DNA from: Linnemannia schmuckeri
Taxonomy: Eukaryota; Mortierellomycota; Mortierellomycetes; Mortierellales; Mortierellaceae
DNA length: 64,000 nt
NCBI GenBank assembly: GCA_029449235.1
Contig: JANATG010000013.1
Location: forward strand, 1,116,001-1,180,000
Reading direction: 5' to 3'
The notes beneath the pieces are model-generated. The model was given only the letters and a program-made list of their open reading frames with translations, had not been told where the DNA came from and searched no databases. Positions within the stretch are counted from its first letter, which is position 1. Each line of letters starts with the position of its first letter. Below are positions 52,824-64,000 of this stretch, in pieces. Position numbers and translations under genes: made by a program.

Positions 52824-55300
52824 ATGTTCGCCGTGCCAGGATTCAGTGTCGGGAACCTTGTCGTCGAGGGCTCCAAAGAGCAGCTCAAGAAGCGCAAAGC
52901 AGACGCCATCACCGCCCCTTCTTCCTCAACCACCACTGCTGCCGCCATCACCAATACAACAGCCACCACAACCTCAACCACAACCTCAACCTCAACCTCC
53001 TCGTCTTCCTCAGTAGCAGCAGTCCTCCCAATCGCCACCTCAACTTCCAACGCCCCCTTCTCCAAAAAATTCAAAAAGGATCCCGTTTTCGAAAAACGCC
53101 CTCCCTCAGAGCCAAAACTCGGGTGGGGTTGGATCCCAGAACCCGTCCCACTCAAGGAGCGCGCCACCTGGAACCAGTCAACCAAGGCCTTGCGTAAAGC
53201 CAAAGCTGAAGAGGAACGGGCCAAGAAGGCCAAGGCGCTTGAGGATAAGAAGCAGTTGGTTAGTTCAATTTCGGGACCTTCGAATGCTGTTGAGTTGTTG
53301 TTGAAGGGCTCAGTTGATTTGACGGATATTGCGGCCATGGGAGGAAAGAAGAACAAGGGAGGCAAGGAGAACAAGAAAGATGGACAGGATGTGGAAATGG
53401 AGGATGCGTCAGGAGCTGAACCTAAGAAGAGGAACAAGCGGCTGGAGAGAAAGATCAAGAGGGCGGCTTATATTGCTGCCATGGAGGCCAACAAGTCCGA
53501 CGACACTACCGAGGCTACGACTGTTGCACCAACCCAGGAGACCAACAACGACGCTCAGGATGTTTCAGGAGAGACTGAGGGCGGCGCAGAGAACAACGGC
53601 GGCGAGGAGGAATCCGCGGACGGCAAGAAGAAGAAGGGCAAGAAGCCTAAGATCCTCCAGGCACCCGCACCAAAACACCCTGAGCTCGCCAAATTGACCA
53701 ACAAGGAGAAGAGGCTGTTGAAGCAATTGCAGAAGAAGCAACAGGCTGAAGGAATTGATCCCATCGCCATTGTCGTCAAGCAACAGCCACTGAACCCATC
53801 CAACAAGCGGATCAGTGGACAGAGTGCATCGGATCAATCGACTTTGGAGGCCTTCCAGGCTGCGACCGCTGCTGCCGAGGAGAAGATCATGGCTGGATTG
53901 GTTCCCAAGAGCAAGAAGGATAAGAAGGCTGAGAAGAAGGCTGCCGCTGCTGTTGTTGAGGAGACCAAGCCCGTCGAGTCTGAGAAGCCCGCCAAGGAGA
54001 AGAAGGACAAGAAGGACAACAACAAGGCTGATAGCGCTGCCTTGAAGAAGCAGCAGCAGCTCGCCAAGGAGAGGGAAAAGTTGCTTGAGGTAAAAACTTG
54101 TATACACTTTGACATTCAGCGTGCGTGTTTTTTCGCGTCGCGTGTATGTTCAGTTGTGCTAACGATGTTTTTCCTAACTACTAATGTAACATAGGCTCTC
54201 GCGCGTACAAACAGTGCGTTGGAGGAGTTGCAGGAGTCGCTTGGAGATGAAGGTGAGGATGCCGCACCTTTGGCCAAGAAAGATGTCAAATCTGCAGTTC
54301 AGGACAAGAAGAAGAACAACAAGAAGGAAGAGGCAGCTCCCACCGCCACCAAGAAGGAGAAGAAAGCAGCAACACCTACACCAGCACCAGCACCAGCACC
54401 AGCAGCACCAGCAGCAAAGCAGCCTAAGTTGACAAAGTTGCAGGAGCAGATGAAGAAGACGCTGGCAGGAGGCAAGTTCCGGTTCCTGAACGAGCAACTT
54501 TACACCACCACTGGCGAAGAAGCTTTCGATCTCTTCCAGTCCAAGCCTGAGCTCTTTGACGAATACCATGAGGGTTTCCGGTCGCAGGTTGAGTCATGGC
54601 CCCAGAACCCTGTCGACATCTTTATCTCGCAACTCAAGCCTATGCCCAAGGACACGGTCATTGCCGATCTCGGATGCGGCGATGCACAGATTGCGGCCGA
54701 GTTGCCCAAGCATAATGTGCTCTCGTTTGATCTAGTTGCCAAGAACGAGCGGGTGACGGCCTGTGATATTGCACATTTGCCCCTTGAGAACGCCTCGGTG
54801 GATGTGGCTATTTTCTGTCTGTCATTGATGGGAACTGACTTTTTGAAGTTCTTGAAGGAGGCCTACCGTGTTCTCAAGCCCAAGTAAGTTTTGTTGTCTT
54901 CTTATGCTGTTTGTGCGTCTTGCATTTATTTGTGCGTGGTGTTTTGTGGTTCAAAACATTCAATTAATACTCACTCGCCACTCCTGCTTAAAAAAATAAT
55001 ATTAATAGCGGAAAGCTCAAGATTTCGGAGGTAATCAGTCGATTCACGGACGTGGATGCCTTTGTCGCAGCATTGAAGGCGCTCGGATTCGAACTCAAGG
55101 ACTCGGACTCGTCCAACAAGATGTTTATCATGTTTGACTTTATCAAACCCGTCCCCGGTGCTGCCTCGAGTGGAAAGAAGGCAAAGAAGGGAAGCAAGAA
55201 GTCAAAGGTGCCAGAGGAGGTTGTGGATCCTTCGAATGTAGATCTTGAGGAGTTAGATGGGCCTAGTTTATTGAAGCCCTGTATCTACAAGAAGAGGTAG
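52824..55300 (+). CDS. RRP8: rRNA-processing protein 8, 25S rRNA m1A methyltransferase
   Basis: Three exons (52824-54089, 54195-54883, 55009-55300) give 748 residues from MFAVPGFSVGNLVVEG. The C-terminal 280 residues are the Rrp8 methyltransferase domain: the entry motif KFRFLNEQLYTTTGEEAF, then FDEYHEGFRSQVESWPQNPV, the AdoMet-binding loop IADLGCGDAQIA (about 580), the family-typical VFSFDL equivalent LSFDLVAKNE, ACDIAHLPLENASVDVAIFC, and the conserved SLMGTDFLKFLKEAYRVLKP. Rrp8 methylates N1 of an adenine in the large rRNA in the nucleolus. The N-terminal 480 residues are low complexity: Ser/Thr runs, then Lys/Ala/Glu-rich segments (KKKGKKPK), probably nucleolar-targeting and RNA-binding. 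The protein is nearly twice as long as the yeast enzyme because of that extension. Confidence 0.95.
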
Positions 55301-56304
55301 ACGGTGTAGTACTTTTTGTCTGTTTGGGGTTTTTGAAGGTGAAAGAACACATTTTGCATCATTTTCGCATTTCATTTTTTTTTTCTTTCAGTCATTTCTG
55401 TCTGGCATTTTTTTCATAAAATTCTATTGTTGTGCGACCCACAGGGTCCTCATCGGCGCCACTATTGACAGGACGCCGAAAAAAAACCGAGTTCCTCTCA
55501 CATCCAACTATGTGTGTCTATGTGTCTATATTTGTTGCACGTCGATTCGTTTATTGCTGGAATAAGTTGGTCGGATGCAGCGATGTTAAACTTGTTTGTG
55601 AGAGATACCACTCCATCGTTCTGATAATGGATCTCTTGTCGTCGCTGTTGTCGTTGTTGTTGCTGTTGGGGATATTGTAGTGAGAATCCATGCGACCCAT
55701 AGGTTGGCCAAGACAGCCAGGTTCAAACTTGTTAGGTTGTATAGTTGATCGTGAACGAAGGAGCCACTCCATCGCCGAACGCCGGACCGGGTATGGGCTC
55801 GACAATGGTGTCTGAATTCATGCTGGAGGCGTCGGCCAAATTGAATACGTTGTCGTCTCCGTCTTCTTTGTCGAGCACCACTCATTGTGGAGACACGTCG
55901 TCATCGATGCCCCGTCATGCTGCTGAAGGTGAACACGGAGGTATCCATGTCCATTTCATGGCGCTTATGTCAGAGATCGCCTGTGTCGCATTCTTCCTCG
56001 CCTTCACCTTTCTCGTTCCTGCTCCTGAGAAGCACACGTCGTCGATGCTCTGGCAACCGCTGCTGCTCCTTTGAGGAAATCACCCACGTCCATCTCGTGC
56101 GATGATTCTGGTTCTTGTGATGTTGAATTCATCGTCATCATTCTCGGCTTCCCGCATTTGAGCCAAAAACACGTCTGCCGTCGAATATGTCGCATTCATG
56201 ATTGTTGGAACACCGGATCCCCCCGGGCCTACCTCGTGCATTATGTCGGCGACGGCGCTTGTATCGCATTCGTCCTCCTCCTTCCCCTCTTTATTCTTTC
56301 AACT
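55301..56304 (-). other. Coding-like degenerate repeats downstream of the gene at 56305
   Basis: The minus strand keeps protein-like character in several short segments: GKEEDECDTSAVADIMHEVG and MREAENDDDEFNI (about 56160-56290), SQEPESSHEMDVGDFLKGAA (about 56055-56115) and NVFNLADASSMNSDT (about 55815-55860). They are interrupted by stops or frame changes. The strings GACGACGTGT and GAATGCGA[CT]A recur three to four times (for example plus-strand complements near 55983-55993, 56187-56198 and 56260-56271), so the segment is a degenerate tandem repeat. Either further exons of the gene at 56305 or a decaying duplication. The part from 55301 to about 55680 shows nothing but the 3' flank of RRP8. 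Confidence 0.35.
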
Positions 56305-57942
56305 TTAGAGGAGACACGTCGTCGAGTATCCACTGCTTGAGACGCGACTACTAGGATCATCAATTTCCTGTATCTCCGCCTCGGCGCTCAGATCGGAATC
56401 AGCATCCAAATCCACAACATACTTGCCTTCACCACCACCATCGTTTTTCTCCTCCTTCTCCTCGTCGTGGCGGAGCAATTGGACGAGCCGATTTGAACGG
56501 GTCATGTAAACACTTTGGACATCCAGTTCTGCAGACGCGAGGATGACACGGTGGTGGATCCTGTCCATTGCCTCTGCGGCCATCTGTAGTGAGGAGAGCG
56601 TCGAATTCGTGGATGTGTAGGGGGTGAGGCAGAACAAGCCTATCCCCAGCCCGACGATCGGCGTAAATGGGAAGGCGAAGGACGAGGGTATGGGAACAGG
56701 CTCTCTTGCGGCGTCAGCGACGTTGGGGCCGGGGGATTCTTGAGTGTTTTTTGTAGTTCTGGATTCGGAGGACGTGTTGTTAACGCCGGGATGAATGGCT
56801 GGGATGGAGCCGTTAGACTCTGTTGTGGGTGGAAGATCAGGAAGAGTGGGAGACGAGGCGCCCAAGGGGTCTGTGAATTCCATTGATGTTGTTGTTGTTG
56901 CGGCTGTTGTCGATAGGGGCGGCACCGCAGTCAACATCTCGCTGTCGAACAAGTGTTGATCCTGGCCCTGGCCCTGGGATTGGTATTGTTGAACGTCTCG
57001 GGATTCGTCTTGCTGATCGTCCGGGTGTGTCGGAATGCAACTCCTGCCCCTGCTGCTGCTGGTGCTAGAGTTGGCGGATGCAAATGTTGTATGATGGAAG
57101 ACTGTGTCCTTGTAGAGAAGATCTGACCGGACCGTAATGGCTGCGAGTGCGGCTGCGCTGGCACCAGTGCTGCCGGTGCTGGATCCATTGGTAATGAGGA
57201 GCTCTTCCTGGCCCTTGTTGTTGTATTTGTTGTTGGTGCTGAATAGACTTAAATTGTTGTCAGAAGTAAAGCTATCCTCGTATTTAACGGCAGTCTTGAA
57301 GAACTCGTCGATGAGGGATGACGACGACAACGAAACCGAGTCGCAGGGGACCGAGATCGTCGGTGAGAACGAGACCGGTGTGGCGACAGTGTCGGTGATA
57401 GGTGCAGGGACCCACCAAGGGGTCCAGATGCTATTCCAAGTCATGGTCGGTGGGAAGAGGCGGTTCTGTTGCTGCTGTTGCTGCTGTTGCTGGTGCTGAC
57501 GAAGGAAGAGGGAGGGGTATTTTCTCCAAATGCTGTCCGCAATATGCGTCCTAGGAGTTCTCTTGATCAGACGGTACCTCCAGCCAGGCGAGCGGTCGTC
57601 CGGAAGATCTTCAACCTCCTCGATCTGATTCAGATGGATCACACTCGATGTTGGTGTACACGGCTGCAAAGCGGTTTGGTGATAGAAGTTGCGGCTTAGA
57701 TCATCAGAGTTGTCGCTCACTAGATACAAGGTTTCCATGCGACTCTTGGTTGGCGATCCTCTTGCGAACTGTTTTAATAACAGGTCTTCTGGGGCGGCAG
57801 GAGTGGTGGTAGCGGTATCAGAGGAGTTGAAACATCCGTTGCCCAGCAGCGGCGCGATCTCGTCTTCGTTTTGGTTTCTGCGACCCATGAGTGGAGCCAG
57901 CAGGTTCAGGGATGACAAAAGAGAGTGGCTCGAGGAGGCCAT
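56305..57942 (-). CDS. Unrecognised low-complexity protein
   Basis: A frame of 545 residues without a recognised domain. The start MASSSHSLLSSLNLLAPLMG is followed by NQNEDEIAPLLG, where DEIAPLL has the form of an acidic dileucine sorting signal. A more conserved-looking block follows (METLYLVSDNSDDLSR, SSVIHLNQIEEVEDLPDD, GWRYRLIKRTPRTHIADSIWRKYPSLFL with the first 20 residues as the core). A poly-Gln run and Ser/Thr/Gly-rich stretches fill the middle. Near residue 440 there is a moderately hydrophobic segment (PIVGLGIGLFCLTPY) and then a helical part (AAEAMDRIHHRVILASAELD). The C-terminus is acidic. The stop at 56305 may not be the true end, because coding-like sequence continues beyond it in the same direction; a splice at 56315-56320 would keep the frame. 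Function unknown. Confidence 0.6.
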   Translation of the reverse strand: MASSSHSLLSSLNLLAPLMGRRNQNEDEIAPLLGNGCFNSSDTATTTPAAPEDLLLKQFARGSPTKSRMETLYLVSDNSDDLSRNFYHQTALQPCTPTSSVIHLNQIEEVEDLPDDRSPGWRYRLIKRTPRTHIADSIWRKYPSLFLRQHQQQQQQQQQNRLFPPTMTWNSIWTPWWVPAPITDTVATPVSFSPTISVPCDSVSLSSSSLIDEFFKTAVKYEDSFTSDNNLSLFSTNNKYNNKGQEELLITNGSSTGSTGASAAALAAITVRSDLLYKDTVFHHTTFASANSSTSSSRGRSCIPTHPDDQQDESRDVQQYQSQGQGQDQHLFDSEMLTAVPPLSTTAATTTTSMEFTDPLGASSPTLPDLPPTTESNGSIPAIHPGVNNTSSESRTTKNTQESPGPNVADAAREPVPIPSSFAFPFTPIVGLGIGLFCLTPYTSTNSTLSSLQMAAEAMDRIHHRVILASAELDVQSVYMTRSNRLVQLLRHDEEKEEKNDGGGEGKYVVDLDADSDLSAEAEIQEIDDPSSRVSSSGYSTTCLL

Positions 57943-60051
57943 AGTAGAAGATGAAGAGGAGGAGGCGGCGAGGAAGAAGAGATGTGGAGGAGGGGAATAG
58001 AGTATGTCGATACAAGAGAGGTGAGGTCGTGAATGAAGAGGCCAGGGAGGCGGAGTGAGGGTGGGCCCAGTTATGGATGGAAGTCAGGATTAGGGCAAGC
58101 GAAAGGAAGGTGGGAGGAGTCCAAGTAGAAGAGGAGGAAACTGCATCCGACATCTGTCTTTTATACACTTTTTGAAGGAGGGTAAAGGTAGATGTGTCTT
58201 TGTGGAGGAAGGGAGTTGTGGGGTGGATCTATGAAAAGAACGTGGATGAAAGAGAGTTGTGCAGGCATAAGGAACCAAGAGGACACGAGAGCATTGTTCC
58301 TTGTTCGTCTTTATAGTCAAAGAAAGGGCTGTTTGTTCTTTTTGTGATAGAGAGTGAGATAATAGAAAGGTGATGGAGGTATGGCAATGGTCATAACGGT
58401 GGTGGTTCTGTATGACGGGGACAAAAAAGAAATTAAAAAAGCGTTGTTTTTCTCTGTATTGAGCGATGATGATTGCGTGAGTACCACCGTTAATTAAATC
58501 ATGACATGCATGGTGGATGAGGTGAAGGTAAGGGTGAGGGTGAGGATTGCTTACCACAACACCCAAAGAGCTCGCTCCTTTGATATTTGCCTCTCTTCTC
58601 TGCTCTGTTCCGCATTTTCAAAAGGCAAAAGACGTATCATGCATCTCCCAGGATGAGAGATGTAGGGTTGATAGATGCATACGTAGCCTTTTCTCTTTCC
58701 TTGGATATGTGAGTTCCTGGATATACATTAGATACATAAGCAATTTGCATGTAGTGGATAATTTTCTGACTTTGATGTGGTGGATACTTTCTATGCTTTG
58801 TCCCGATTGGTCACTACAAAAATGTAGTTTGAGCGCATTGCTGTTGAAAAATAAAATCTCCTGGTTGGCGACCCATCAGTGTTGTTTGTTCACGCTTTGT
58901 TACCGTCCCATGGAATGGATTGACGTTGTCAACAGAAAACCCTCCCTCTGCTTTCTCAGAATAAGCGCAGAGACCTTCTTTCACTTGTGCGCTCGATTAT
59001 GCTTTGCCCTTTTGTTGCCTTTTGCCTCCCTTTGTTGTGTCTGGACTTCGACTGCCCTCTGGATAGGAATTCAGGAAGAACTTTCTTGAGCCTCCAAAAA
59101 AACCATAAAAACATTTGGTGTTTGTGTATCTCTCACGGTTGTCTTTATCTCTATGCGCCATCACGTTTTTTGCATGGTTTTCTTTGTTCATTCCAGAAAC
59201 GCGTGTTGACGTTCTGGCTGAGAGAGGGGAAGAGGATAGGGAAAAGGCATGCGACGACATGGGGAAAAGGAACGAGAAGGGTTTGAAAGAAGAGACCCTC
59301 GCTCGCTCGGTGTTTGCTTGTATAATCGTGAAGGCGATGCATGCGGATTGTGTGAGAAATGACAAGGCAGACGAGGGAAGTGATAAAAGAAATAAAAAAA
59401 GGTGAGACCAAGGCAGCAGAAGTGAGGGTGAAGAGCAAGAGAGAAAGGGGGAGGAGGGATAAAAAAGCTGCTATTGTCCTTGGTTGCTTTTGGTTGTGCC
59501 CTTCCACCCCCAGCCCATCATACTCTTCCATCTCATAACAAAGGCGATATGAGAGCAGTTTGTTTGTGTTTTGATTGCAACTCGATCAGACAATTGTTTT
59601 GTTGTTCTTGCTGTTGACTTGTGTTTTTTGTGCTTATGTTTAGAAGAATACTAATCAGTCGACACTCACATAGTAACTGTCGAGTGAGAAGAGAAATAGA
59701 AATGCTCCCATTGGATACTGGTGAACTTTGCTGGTCTCAGCAACTGATTGTGATGCGTGTGCCTGGCTATTTGGAGTGTCTTGCCCTGAAGGGCCGGTCA
59801 GCCAGTCGCTCGTTAATCCATAAGACAACATTGTTGGAAGTAAGGTTATTCTCCCCTTGTGCATTTAGTTCATACACACCACCACCTCCTCTCTATCTCC
59901 CTTTCCTGGCCCTCTTTCTTTTTTTTTTCTTTTTTTTCTTGACTTCCTCCCTCCTTCTCCTCTTTTCGCACTTTTTTTTTTCTTTTCTTCATCAGATCTC
60001 CGGAATCCTTTCTCTTCATCAACAGTTCATCCGCAACCAGGGTCGCCACCG
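57943..60051. other. Divergent intergenic region, unknown gene / anoctamin
   Basis: About 2.1 kb. The left part is the purine-rich (plus strand) leader of the minus-strand gene; the right part (59870-60000) is a strong C/T-rich tract in front of the anoctamin start. Open frames between are Phe/Cys/Leu-rich and not convincing. No RNA gene recognised. Confidence 0.5.
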
Positions 60052-63000
60052 ATGAACAACCACGGCAGGGACGAGGTATTTACTACCACCCCCCACCCAC
60101 TCTCCCCTCACTCCTATCTCATTCACACTCACACGTTTACTTCACTCACTCCACTCTCACCTCACATACTTCACTCCATACTCCAAACCTCGCACTACCA
60201 CATGCATACACCAATACAAAAATCCACTCACCCAGTTCCACCACGACCACATTGCGAAAAACAACTCCCACTAACACACTTCTCCCTCTTCGACCGCCTT
60301 GTCTGTCTCATATTCCATCTCAAATAGTCAACGGTCATCGACCTGTCGGTCATCAACCCCGAGAGGTCAAGACCTCAACAATATACCCCTCCTCCACGCT
60401 CACCTCCCGTTATCACATCCCCCACCGTCAGTACGCCCAATCTCTTTAACCACCTCTCCTTACTTGACAGCAACGACTCATCTTCCCCCTCAACCGGCAG
60501 TCCCACCGGCGGATCCGGTACAGGAGCAGGCAATAACAACAACAATAACAACAACAACCAAAACCGACTCTCCAAGGGTCAAGCCAAGGGTGGTGCTGGA
60601 GGCGGAGGCGGAGGACATGGCGGCAGTGGAAACCACGAAACTAAGGGGTGCCCCCGTCATGCCGAGGGCCACCCTCCCAACCGTCTGACGACTCGCGATC
60701 TGGGCAACAATAGAACAGTCTATCTCTTCTTTGGCTCGGATGTTGTCCTCTTTGATACTATCATGACCTACCGTCTCAGCAAGCCTGACATGCTTGTCGA
60801 GGATGCCATTGACGCTCATGGTAAGTTATCCCAAAATTACAAAAGGGTCTCGAACAAAAGTATTGGACCTTTTCGTTCGTCAAGCTAGTCGGGATTATGT
60901 GTCAATACCGCCCACCTCATTTCAACGGAAAATAGCCAACAACAACAAGCGACAAATGGGGCTAACGTGAATTGTTGAAAAAAGAACCCACGATGACACC
61001 CTTTTTACTTCTCTCTCCTTGCCTTTATGCCCATTCTTTCTCCTTTTGGACCTCCCCATGGAATCATACTTGCTATTTTACTATCGTGCCTTCTTTTTCA
61101 CGTTTATGCATTGCCTTATTTTTCACGTTTATGCGTTGCCTTATTGCGCTATGCTGTCACCCTTTGTCATCAAACCATCGCGTTCATTCATTCATACATC
61201 AATATCTCCTCTATATCTCCGATCTCTCTCACCCACCATGTGTCTCTTTTTCCTACCGATGTTGTGTAATTAGGGGAGCACCAGGGTGCAGATGCCATGG
61301 CCAACCTCATATACGGAACTCAGGCCTTTGACATGGTCCTCAAATACCCTATTGCCGAGCACCTTCGCAAAGTTCCCCTGACCCCCGAACAGACATCTAT
61401 CAACGTTGAAAGCAATGGTGCAGCCCTGTCCGAAAAGGGAGCAGCAGCAGGACAGGAAGGTCAAGGATTGATTAACAACAACAGTGCTACTTCAGAAACT
61501 GACGCAGCAGCAGGAGCAGCCAACAAGGATCTGGAGGCAGGAGCAGTCAGCACCGCCAAGATTGAACAGGAAGCCAAGCTGGAGATGTACCGTCGTCGGT
61601 TCAAGAAGGCGTTGCTGAAGGAAGGTTTGATCATCGAGGAGGAGCCTAACATTGATGGTGAGGAGATGTTTGTCAAGATCTATACACCCTTCTGGAGACT
61701 GTGTATTGAAGCCCAACGATTGCGCTTCAAGGTCGAGCTCATAGTAAGTTTTTTTTTCTCGTTGTACTTGTATATCAACATATCCAGGAAATGAAGAGTA
61801 TGGCTGTTATTTTTAACAAAAATACGATTGTACGAAAGGAAGGCTCAGAATTTTCCATGTTTTCCATATCTCCCTCACACCACTCTTCACTACCCGACTT
61901 TTGTACATTTCCCGAGCTCAGCTCATACCCTATCCTGGTGCTCCATAACAACCATCCTCTTATTTCCCGCTCACGAGCAGCTCACAAACACTTTATTCTT
62001 TGTCGATAATTAGCATGTAGAGACGTCAAAGGAAAAGGCGGCAGCGGATGCAGCAGCAGCCAAGGCGAAATCGCAGGGAGTTTTGTACAGATACTTTTGG
62101 CGATTCCTCCAAAAGGCCGACAACATCTCGCTCCCCCTCCGTCCGGAATCGCTCCAATTCAAGGCGGCAAAACTCCGACAGTACGCCCTCGCGGAGAAGA
62201 CCCGTCGCTGGAGCGATATTGTCCGTCATGGTGGAGGTATCAAGCCCGATGGCTCTGGTGTTGGTTCTCGTATGGGATCCGATGGACGCGATGGGTTCTT
62301 TGACACAGCTCGTCGTGGTCGTTTGGTAAGTTTTTTGTTTTTTTATCTGGTGGGGTCACCTCCTCCTTTTATAATTTTCAGAGCATTGGGATATAGATTT
62401 TTGGATTTTTTGGGCTGTGGTTTTGCATAGGAATCTACCGCAAAACAGCGCGTCCTAAACGGATAAACGATTTAGGAGCAACCATTTGCAACTAACTTTC
62501 GGGCGTAAACGCAGGCTGTTGCATATGTTTTTTTTTATCTTTTGTTTTCTCATCACTAAACTTTTGAATGTTTCTTTCTCCACATTGTTGTATAAGACGG
62601 AGAGTATTATTATCTACAGCAAGATCAAGACCAAGCGCGGAGATCGACATGCTCTCAAGACAGTCATGGACAAGAAGGCATACACGGACATGTTTACCCT
62701 GCACGACGGCTCGTACAAATCCAAGGTCAAACCCATACCCAACCAACGTACCCTCCTCTACCAGAACTGGGTTCGTTCCCGTCGCTCTCAACCCCTGGAA
62801 GACATCCGACACTACTATGGCGAGAAAGTTGCGCTTTATTTCGCATGGATTGGACATTACACTAAATGGCTCGCCTGGGCCGCCCTTGCAGGAGTGCTCT
62901 TCTTGATCTATGGAGTCTCGAACCATTTTATCAAGGGACCAGCAGGTGGAGGTATTGGCGGACAGCTGGTGGATGTCTTTGATAACGCTTTGACACTGCC

Positions 63001-63571
63001 TTATGCCCTGTTCATGTCTGTCTGGTCGGCGTTGTTTGTCGAGTACTGGAAGCGCAAGAGTGCTGTGTTGGCCTATGAGTGGAACACTCTGGACTTTGAA
63101 CAACTGGAGCGAGCCCGACCGGAATTCAAGCCTACTGGAACACGTATCTCGCCCGTCACTGGGAAAATGGAGCTCTACTACCCGCGCTACAAGCAAATCG
63201 TCTCTATCTTCACCAGTATTTTGGTCGTCTTAATCTCGGTAAGTAATCCCGGAGATTTATATGTTATTTCATTTTATTATATTTTTTTTTGTTAGCTCTT
63301 TATTTTTAACATTTTTTGTCCTGTATTCCCTTTTCATAGATTGGAATTGTTATTATCTCGGTCGGATCCCTGATGGTGTTCAACCTGTATATGAAGAGCA
63401 ACGACCCGAATTCACTTCGAGCAAGAATGAACCAAAATGTTGCCACTGTCGTGACGGCCTTGCTCTCCCTGGTCGTCATTGTCGTCCTTGGAACCGCCTA
63501 TGCCAAGCTTGCCCAGATTCTGACTGACAACGAGAACCACAAACGTCTGACTCAATACGAAGGTAAAATTC

Positions 63572-63617
<46 letters not shown>

Positions 63618-64000
63618 TTTATCAGAGAATCAATAATGCAACATTCAACATGAACGAGTGCTAGCTGTATTACATTTCAATGTCTAACGCCACCAAAAAT
63701 ACTACCTCAAATTTTAGACGCGCTGATTATCAAGCGGTTCCTGTTCGACTTTGTCAACTTCTACTCCGCCCTGGTCTACATCGCATTCTTTAAGGGCTAC
63801 ATTGCCAAAGACGTCACACTCTGGGACAAGCAACCACGGGACAGCTGCGGAGAGGATGGCTCCTGTCTTGGCGAGCTTGCGATCCAACTGGCCATTGTCT
63901 TTGTCGGTAAACAATTGATCAACCAGATCCAGGAGATCGCCATTCCCATCCTGAAGAAGTGGTGGAACAAGAAGAACGAGCTTGCTGAGCGCGCCGCTAA
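60052..64000 (+). CDS. Anoctamin (TMEM16/Ist2-like) membrane protein, 3' end off the window
   Basis: Seven exons are visible (60052-60075, 60328-60820, 61274-61743, 62014-62325, 62597-63238, 63340-63562, 63718-64000 and on), 815 codons so far. The first exon encodes only MNNHGRDE. A Pro/Ser/Asn/Gly-rich N-terminus leads to the cytoplasmic anoctamin dimerisation region (LFFGSDVVLFDTIMTYRLSK). The membrane part begins after DIRHYYGEKVALYFAWIGHY, a family hallmark, with spans at TKWLAWAALAGVLFLIYGV, ALFMSVWSALFVEYWKRK, and YPRYKQIVSIFTSILVVLIS with the following exon. The family pattern WKRKSAVLAYEW is present. Anoctamins are calcium-activated lipid scramblases or channels; fungal members often tether ER to the plasma membrane (Ist2). 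Which applies cannot be told because the calcium-site helices 6-8 are only partly in view. The intron before the last exon holds a 43-base T run. Confidence 0.92.
63574..63616. repeat. T43 homopolymer in an anoctamin intron
   Basis: An uninterrupted run of about 43 T, 12 bases after the donor site of intron 6. Other long homopolymers in the window are A28 at 42219-42246 and G16 (plus-strand C) at 42000-42015, both inside introns of the channel gene. Confidence 0.9.

Noticed and set aside
52709..53458. 249-codon minus-strand frame
   Set aside because: Antisense of the RRP8 N-terminal exon, whose Lys/Ser/Thr-rich codons leave the other strand open.
55745..56340. Plus-strand frames in the region after RRP8
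   Set aside because: They are antisense of the coding-like minus-strand segments, which have the better composition (acidic, balanced) in that direction.
1..64000. tRNA, rRNA, CRISPR or transposase genes
   Set aside because: I looked for tRNA B-box strings, direct-repeat/spacer patterns and transposase or reverse-transcriptase motifs on both strands and found none that held up.

Overview
This is a stretch of nuclear DNA from a filamentous fungus. Genes are broken by many short GT-AG introns (mostly about 50-150 bp), promoters are pyrimidine-rich, and the protein content fits an early-diverging Mucoromycota lineage, most likely Mortierellomycotina (Mortierella/Linnemannia-like): F-box/LRR-like genes, an anoctamin, a very large WD-like plus ion-transport channel, and single-pass membrane proteins with proline-rich cytoplasmic tails. 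The lineage is inferred from gene style, not from a database search. No rRNA, tRNA, CRISPR array or transposon was recognised.

Region 1 (1-16.6 kb) is the accessory part. After the N-terminal end of a secreted/cell-surface type gene (1-287) and about 3 kb without a gene, seven related genes lie head to tail on the minus strand (3734-15916). Each encodes a Ser/Pro/Gln/Tyr-rich cytoplasmic N-terminus, a basic patch, one membrane span, a linker (in three copies a PVTV-repeat stalk) and, in six of seven, a C-terminal domain of 10-12 cysteines spaced mostly as CX3C pairs. Copy 4 is cut by one TGA in a conserved Trp codon. Copy 5 is frameshifted and has an F-P-[TS]-x repeat tail instead of the cysteine domain. 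Upstream of six copies there is a shared two-part element (GAGAGCAGTCGAA ... GTAAGGTTTCTG on the plus strand), suggesting coordinated control. I think this is the undescribed system of the window.

Region 2 (16.6-34.8 kb): tubulin folding cofactor E (minus); a PPxY-bearing single-pass membrane protein (plus); the SNF5/SMARCB1-type chromatin remodelling subunit (plus); a Cid1/TUT-type nucleotidyltransferase with a long Gln-rich tail (minus); a second PPxY membrane protein (minus); and a cytochrome P450 with ten exons including a GC-AG intron (minus).

Region 3 (34.8-47 kb): Cu/Zn superoxide dismutase (plus), complex I subunit NDUFB3 (minus), a GNAT acetyltransferase (minus) and a 1,658-residue channel-like protein (minus).

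Region 4 (47-64 kb): a divergent pair of F-box/LRR-like genes (the left one with a one-base homopolymer frameshift), rRNA methyltransferase Rrp8 (plus), an unrecognised low-complexity protein followed by about 600 bp of degenerate coding-like repeats (minus), and the 5' part of an anoctamin gene that runs off the right edge (plus). Housekeeping and accessory genes are intermixed and no operon-like logic is expected; the only clear local functional grouping is the seven-gene array. Exon boundaries given below were read by hand from splice consensus plus reading-frame continuity.
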